Shown piece after piece: positions 13,700 through 18,328 of a stretch of 18,328 nt of DNA. The stretch is from MGBC120314 sp051877855 (GTDB lineage: Bacteria > Bacillota > Clostridia > Lachnospirales > Lachnospiraceae): assembly GCA_051877855.1 (NCBI GenBank), contig JBJEJH010000002.1, positions 1 to 18,328 of the forward strand, given 5' to 3'. The notes below the pieces were generated by a model. It made no database searches, was not told where the DNA came from, and saw nothing but the letters and a program-made list of their open reading frames with translations. The translations under genes were made by a program, and so were the position numbers. Position 1 is the stretch's first letter. Each line of letters starts with the position of its first letter.

Positions 13700-15382
13700 T
13701 TATTGCTTCTCTGCAATATCTTCTTCACTGAAAGCTTCTGAGATACCCGTTCCCGGAGCAACCATAGGGAATACCTTATCGTCGCAGTCAATATGACAAT
13801 CGATGACCACCGGAATATTAAGTTCCATGGCCTCACGAAGTACCGGCTCAAGTTCTTCCTTCTTCGTAACAGTATAAGCCTTGGCTCCCATACCCTCTGA
13901 AATCTTGGCAAAATCAACACCATCATCCAATACCGTAGAAGAATATCTCTTTCCATAGAACAATGTCTGCCACTGACGAACCATACCAAGTACATGGTTA
14001 TTCAATACAACCTGAATGATTGGAATATTGTGACGTGTAGCTGTCATGATTTCATTCATATTCATACGGAAGCATCCATCACCGGCGATATTAATCACCG
14101 TCTTATCCTTGCGGCCCATCTTGGCACCGATACATGCACCGACACCATAACCCATGGTTCCCAGACCACCGGAGGTAAGTAATGTTCTCGGCTCCTTGTA
14201 CTTGTAGTACTGTGCAGCCCACATCTGATGCTGTCCAACATCCGTTGTGATGATTGCATTACCCTGTGTTACTTCATAGATCTTTTCCATAACATATGGT
14301 CCCGTAAGTGCTTCTGTATGATAGCTCATCGGGTACTTTGCCTTTAATTCCTCAATATGTGCAAGCCATTCCTTGTGATCACACTGGGATAACTTCTTAT
14401 TCATTCTTGCAAGAACTTCCTTAACATCGCCGATCACACTTGCATGGGTCTTGATATTCTTATCAATTTCCGCAGGGTCAACATCAAACTGCAATACCTT
14501 TGCATTGGTAGCAAACTTTGCTGTGTTACCGGTTACACGATCACTGAATCTTGCACCCACGGCAATTAAAAGATCACACTCCGAAACACCAAAGTTTGAA
14601 GTCTTGGTACCATGCATACCAATCATACCGGTGTATCTTGGATCCGTACCATCAAAGGCACCCTTACCCATCAACGAATCCGTAACCGGAGCATCCACCT
14701 TGTCAACGAATTCCTTTAACTGCGCAGAAGCATTTGCAAGGATTGCACCACCACCAACATAGATGAATGGCTTCTTGGATTCCTTGATCATTTCCACAGC
14801 CCGATCAAGATCTTCCTCTGTAATCTGATCAACCTTGCGCTCAATCGGAGCCGGAGTAATCTTCTCATACTCAGCAATATTGGCGGTAACATCCTTCGTA
14901 ATATCAATAAGTACCGGTCCCGGTCTTCCGGTCTGTGCAATACGGAATGCATCACGGATAGTATCCGCTAATTTATTAACATCCTTTACGATATAATTAT
15001 GCTTGGTAATAGGCATTGTTACACCGGCAATATCAATTTCCTGGAAGCTATCCTTGCCTAAGATTGAAACTGCTACATTTGCCGTAATAGCAACCACCGG
15101 AATGGAATCAAGATATGCTGTAGCGATACCTGTTACAAGATTCGTTGCACCCGGACCGGATGTTGCCATACATACACCAACCTTTCCGGTAGCTCTTGCA
15201 TAACCGTCTGCAGCATGGGAAGCGCCCTGCTCATGGGATGTAAGAATATGGGTAATCTCATCCTGATGCTTATATAATTCGTCGTAGACATTTAAGATAC
15301 AGCCTCCCGGATAACCAAATACGGTATCAACGCCCTGTTCTTTTAAACACTCAATAATGATCTGTGAACCATTTAATTTCAT
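13700..15382 (-). CDS. ilvB: Acetolactate synthase, large (catalytic) subunit
   Basis: This 560-residue TPP enzyme condenses two pyruvates to acetolactate, or pyruvate with 2-oxobutyrate, in the first common step of valine, leucine and isoleucine synthesis. The catalytic Glu51 sits in SHEQGASHAADGYARA, the early GYPGG (23-27) is present, RFSDRVTGN (278-286) marks the FAD-binding middle domain of the biosynthetic type, and the TPP/Mg motif begins GDG (435-437) and ends NN (461-462). These support the anabolic FAD-bearing enzyme over the catabolic AlsS type. AAAGGA upstream of ATG 15382 gives a standard start. It follows ilvD by 57 bases. No regulatory subunit (ilvN/ilvH) gene follows; it would have to be elsewhere. 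Very secure as the catalytic subunit. Confidence 0.96.
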   Translation of the reverse strand: MKLNGSQIIIECLKEQGVDTVFGYPGGCILNVYDELYKHQDEITHILTSHEQGASHAADGYARATGKVGVCMATSGPGATNLVTGIATAYLDSIPVVAITANVAVSILGKDSFQEIDIAGVTMPITKHNYIVKDVNKLADTIRDAFRIAQTGRPGPVLIDITKDVTANIAEYEKITPAPIERKVDQITEEDLDRAVEMIKESKKPFIYVGGGAILANASAQLKEFVDKVDAPVTDSLMGKGAFDGTDPRYTGMIGMHGTKTSNFGVSECDLLIAVGARFSDRVTGNTAKFATNAKVLQFDVDPAEIDKNIKTHASVIGDVKEVLARMNKKLSQCDHKEWLAHIEELKAKYPMSYHTEALTGPYVMEKIYEVTQGNAIITTDVGQHQMWAAQYYKYKEPRTLLTSGGLGTMGYGVGACIGAKMGRKDKTVINIAGDGCFRMNMNEIMTATRHNIPIIQVVLNNHVLGMVRQWQTLFYGKRYSSTVLDDGVDFAKISEGMGAKAYTVTKKEELEPVLREAMELNIPVVIDCHIDCDDKVFPMVAPGTGISEAFSEEDIAEKQ

Positions 15383-15439
15383 CTTATTACTATCCTTTCA
15401 TAACTATTTCAAATCTTATGTCTTAATACCACTAAAATA

Positions 15440-17110
15440 TTACTTTCCCGGAACTTCCAAAACCGCGCCCTTGCTTGCCGAAGTAACTAAGGATGCATAT
15501 CTTGCAAGATATCCTGTGGTTATTTTCGGTTCTCTTGGCTGCCACTTTGCTCTTCTTGCTTCCATCTCTTCATCGGAAACCGCTACATCCAGCTTATGTT
15601 CCGGAATATTAATCTTAATAATATCCCCTTCTTCCACCAAAGCAATCGGACCGCCAACCGCAGCTTCCGGACAAACATGTCCGATGGATGCGCCCCTTGA
15701 TGCTCCTGAGAAACGACCATCTGTAATCAGCGCCACCGATGAGCCAAGTCCCATGCCGGCGATTGCCGAGGTAGGATTTAACATTTCACGCATACCCGGT
15801 CCTCCCTTAGGGCCTTCATATCGGATGACCACAACATCTCCTGCCTGGATTTTGCCACCCTTGATTGCCGCGATGGCATCTTCCTCACAGTCAAACACTC
15901 TTGCCGGTCCTTCATGTACCATCATCTCCGGAACCACCGCAGACTGCTTAACCACACCCGAATCCGGTGCAAGGTTGCCCTTTAATACGGCAATACCACC
16001 GGTTACACTATATGGATTATCAATTGGTCTGATCACTTCCGGATTCTTATTCACACATCCTTCAATATTCTCACCCACGGTCTTACCTGTCGCAGTGATG
16101 ATATCCGTATGCAGAAGTCCCTTCTTATTCAGTTCGTTCATTACTGCATATACACCGCCGGCCTCATTTAACTCTTCAATATATGTACGTCCTGCCGGTG
16201 CAAGGTGACAAAGGTTTGGCGTCTTCGAACTAATGTCATTGGCAATGTCAACATTTAACTCAACTCCTGCTTCACGGGCAATTGCCGGAAGATGAAGCAT
16301 ACTGTTGGTTGAACAGCCTAATGCCATATCTACTGTCAGGGCATTCTGGAATGCCTTCTCATTCATGATATCTCTTGGGCGGATATTCTTCTCCAGAAGT
16401 TCCATAACCTTCATACCTGCATGCTTTGCAAGCTTGATTCGCTCGGAATAAACTGCAGGAATCGTACCATTTCCACGAAGTCCCATACCAAGTGCCTCAG
16501 TAAGGCAGTTCATGGAGTTGGCTGTATACATACCGGAGCATGAACCACAGGTAGGACAGGTCTTAGCCTCGTATTCCTGAAGTTCTTCCTCAGAAATCTT
16601 ACCGGCTGCATAGGCACCTACAGCTTCAAACATACTTGAAAGAGAGGTCTTGCATCCTGCCACCTTACCGGCAAGCATAGGGCCGCCACTGACAAATACT
16701 GTAGGAACATTGATTCTTGCCGCTGCCATCAAAAGTCCCGGAACATTCTTGTCACAGTTCGGAACCATGACTAATGCGTCGAACTGATGCGCAATCGCCA
16801 TCGCCTCGGTAGAATCTGCAATCAGATCTCTTGTTACAAGAGAATACTTCATCCCAATGTGACCCATGGCAATACCATCACATACAGCGATTGCCGGAAA
16901 GACCACCGGTGTACCGCCTGCCATGGAGACTCCGGTCTTAACTGCTGCCACAATCTTATCCAGGTTCATATGCCCCGGAACAATCTCATTATAAGAACTA
17001 ACAATACCTACCAGAGGACGATTCATTTCCTCCTCGGTAAGCCCCAATGCATTGAACAAGCTTCGATGCGGAGCCTGCTGAGTTCCCTTTAATACATTAT
17101 CACTCTTCAT
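15440..17110 (-). CDS. ilvD: Dihydroxy-acid dehydratase
   Basis: This 556-residue iron-sulfur lyase removes water from dihydroxy acids to give the 2-oxo acids of valine and isoleucine. Seen: PNCDKNVPG (117-125) with Cys119, CPTCGSCSGM (185-194) with candidate Cys ligands, NSMNCLTEALG (198-208), RYEGPKGGPGMREML and the active-site ITDGRFSGASRG. The segment after the start reads NEIVPGH (41-47), like E. coli IlvD, where [2Fe-2S] plant-type enzymes have a cysteine (PCN). This points to the oxygen-labile [4Fe-4S] form, suited to an anaerobe (inference). Length is usual. A GAGG eight bases before ATG 17110 supports the start. It lies 36 bases after leuB and 57 before ilvB in one operon. Family paralogues act on sugar acids (Edd), but the neighbours settle the role. 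Confidence 0.96.
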   Translation of the reverse strand: MKSDNVLKGTQQAPHRSLFNALGLTEEEMNRPLVGIVSSYNEIVPGHMNLDKIVAAVKTGVSMAGGTPVVFPAIAVCDGIAMGHIGMKYSLVTRDLIADSTEAMAIAHQFDALVMVPNCDKNVPGLLMAAARINVPTVFVSGGPMLAGKVAGCKTSLSSMFEAVGAYAAGKISEEELQEYEAKTCPTCGSCSGMYTANSMNCLTEALGMGLRGNGTIPAVYSERIKLAKHAGMKVMELLEKNIRPRDIMNEKAFQNALTVDMALGCSTNSMLHLPAIAREAGVELNVDIANDISSKTPNLCHLAPAGRTYIEELNEAGGVYAVMNELNKKGLLHTDIITATGKTVGENIEGCVNKNPEVIRPIDNPYSVTGGIAVLKGNLAPDSGVVKQSAVVPEMMVHEGPARVFDCEEDAIAAIKGGKIQAGDVVVIRYEGPKGGPGMREMLNPTSAIAGMGLGSSVALITDGRFSGASRGASIGHVCPEAAVGGPIALVEEGDIIKINIPEHKLDVAVSDEEMEARRAKWQPREPKITTGYLARYASLVTSASKGAVLEVPGK

Positions 17111-17146
17111 AATCCTAACCTCACAAATCTTATATATTCGAAATTC

Positions 17147-18229
17147 TTACACTCGCTCTGCAATCAGGTCACCCATCTTCGCGCAACCCACCCGGTTCAT
17201 ACCCTCCGACATAATGTCGACGGTGCGGTAACCATCCTTAAGCACCTGCTTAACCGCTGCTTCCACTGCATCCGCTTCCCTGTCAAGATCAAAGGAATAA
17301 CGGAGCATCATTGCTGCAGAAAGAATGGTTGCAATTGGATTGGCAATGTCCTTTCCTGCGATATCCGGTGCCGAACCATGGCTTGGCTCATACAATCCAA
17401 GCTTCGTTGCCCCAAGACTTGCCGATGACAACATGCCGATGGAACCGGTAATCATACTGGCCTCATCCGATAAAATGTCACCAAACATATTCTCGGTCAG
17501 GATGACATCAAACTGTCCCGGATTCATTACTAACTGCATTGCACAGTTATCCACCAACATATCCTTTAATTCAACTTCCGGATAATCTGCTGCCACTTCC
17601 TTAACGACCTTTCTCCAAAGTCTTGACGAGTCAAGGACGTTTGCCTTATCCACGCTAATGACACGCTTATTGCGCTTCATGGCAATTTCAAATGCCTTGA
17701 TGGCAATTCTTCGAATCTCATTTTCGTCATATGTAAGTACATCCGTAGCCTTTAATACCCCATTCACCTCTTCGGTGTGACGTTCACCAAAGTAGATACC
17801 ACCGGTAAGCTCTCTCATGATGACCATATCAAAACCTTCGCCAATCACCTCATCCTTCAATGGACATGCGCCCTTTAGCTCATCGTAGAGATAAGCCGGA
17901 CGAATATTGGCAAAAAGCTCCAAACCCTTACGAATCTTAAGAAGACCTGCCTCCGGACGAAGATCCGGTGCAACATCATACCAACGGGAATTACCCACGT
18001 TGCCTCCTACAGCACCAAGAAGCACTGAATCGCTGTGCTTCGCAATATTTAATGCCTCATCTGTTAATGGAACACCGTACGCATCAATGGAACATCCACC
18101 CATGAGGATTTCCGTATAGTTAAACGTATGTCCATATTTTGTTGCCACTTTGTCAAGAACTTTTCTTGCTTCCGTGACGATTTCCGGTCCGATTCCATCA
18201 CCGGGAATCACTGCAATATTAAACTCCAT
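17147..18229 (-). CDS. leuB: 3-isopropylmalate dehydrogenase
   Basis: This 360-residue NAD enzyme oxidises and decarboxylates 3-isopropylmalate in leucine synthesis. It opens with IAVIPGDGIGPEI (5-17). Substrate arginines lie in LLKIRKGLELFANIRPA (97-112) and RELTGG (139-144); catalytic Tyr146 in GGIYFGE, Lys195 in SVDKANVL and metal Asp227, Asp251 and Asp255 (VDNCAMQL and FGDILSDEASM) are in place. HGSAPDIAGKDIANP (284-298) with Asp289 is the adenine pocket of NAD users rather than NADP isocitrate dehydrogenases. AAGGAAG ten bases upstream supports ATG 18229; an earlier ATG at 18236 stops after five codons. It is the first gene of leuB-ilvD-ilvB, directly behind a good promoter with a leader of about 50 bases, too short for a T-box or leader peptide. 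leuA and leuCD are not in view. Very secure. Confidence 0.97.
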   Translation of the reverse strand: MEFNIAVIPGDGIGPEIVTEARKVLDKVATKYGHTFNYTEILMGGCSIDAYGVPLTDEALNIAKHSDSVLLGAVGGNVGNSRWYDVAPDLRPEAGLLKIRKGLELFANIRPAYLYDELKGACPLKDEVIGEGFDMVIMRELTGGIYFGERHTEEVNGVLKATDVLTYDENEIRRIAIKAFEIAMKRNKRVISVDKANVLDSSRLWRKVVKEVAADYPEVELKDMLVDNCAMQLVMNPGQFDVILTENMFGDILSDEASMITGSIGMLSSASLGATKLGLYEPSHGSAPDIAGKDIANPIATILSAAMMLRYSFDLDREADAVEAAVKQVLKDGYRTVDIMSEGMNRVGCAKMGDLIAERV

Positions 18230-18286
18230 ACCGCATTTTCTTCCTTTCCAACATAAATAAATCCTAAATAAAAATATACAGATACT

Positions 18287-18315
18287 ATTCTATCGCAAAA
18301 TATGACACATTTCAA
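18287..18315 (-). promoter_or_regulatory. Sigma-A promoter of leuB-ilvD-ilvB
   Basis: TTGAAA (18315-18310) and TAGAAT (18292-18287) are 17 bases apart, with the predicted start near 18280. The -10 surroundings share 13 identical bases (18283-18295) with the purO promoter (7633-7645). Confidence 0.78.
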
Positions 18316-18328
18316 GACTGTTTAAATT

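Noticed and set aside
15357..16208. A 283-codon open frame on the plus strand opposite ilvD.
   Set aside because: It is a shadow of the conserved ilvD frame: no ribosome site, no recognisable domain, repetitive Pro/Ser/Ala/Ile composition typical of antisense reading.
18219..18236. Five-codon frame from ATG 18236 overlapping the leuB start, as a coupling or leader peptide.
   Set aside because: It is too short for attenuation and encodes no leucine run; it looks like chance.

Overview
The window reads as a chromosomal housekeeping segment of an anaerobic Clostridia bacterium, most likely Lachnospiraceae (inference). The signs are moderate A+T content, strong AGGAGG-type ribosome sites, sigma-A promoters, a Lachnospiraceae-type PD-(D/E)XK nuclease start at the left edge, a DUF3160 lipoprotein, and purine genes in the split PurO plus AICAR-transformylase form instead of a fused PurH. 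All genes but one (a chemoreceptor) lie on the minus strand, so transcription runs mainly from right to left.

Layout in the direction of transcription. (1) leuB-ilvD-ilvB (18229 to 13700), branched-chain amino acid synthesis from a clear promoter at the right edge. (2) serC-serA (13559 to 11202), serine synthesis from its own promoter, closed by a hairpin terminator. (3) A cluster of unknown role (11113 to 7685): a DUF3160 lipoprotein, an overlapping small membrane-anchored protein with DxNGDG-type loops, and a histidine phosphatase. (4) purO and a standalone AICAR transformylase (7428 to 5504), preceded by a promoter, a ZTP (pfl-motif) riboswitch and an overlapping intrinsic terminator. (5) A plus-strand methyl-accepting chemotaxis protein (3453 to 5378), convergent with the purine genes across a shared 15-bp-stem terminator. 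(6) pyrF-pyrK-pyrD (3249 to 547), UMP synthesis, divergent from the chemoreceptor gene. (7) The first 62 codons of a PD-(D/E)XK (Rpn-type) nuclease gene at the left edge, behind a leader of about 210 nt.

Two regulatory systems stand out. The purine operon carries a full ZTP riboswitch: its pseudoknot partner CCGCC is also part of the left arm of the terminator, so ligand binding should switch the operon on. ZMP, the ligand, is the substrate of the transformylase and PurO performs the next step, so the switch fits the genes it controls. The second, which I do not recognise as a named motif, is the nuclease leader. Its Shine-Dalgarno can be buried in a hairpin with a GCGA tetraloop, and the strand that buries it can instead pair with an upstream segment, which in turn has a further alternative partner. 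This is a candidate translational switch.

I see no tRNA, rRNA, CRISPR array, insertion sequence or phage gene. The remaining biosynthetic genes look ordinary and intact.
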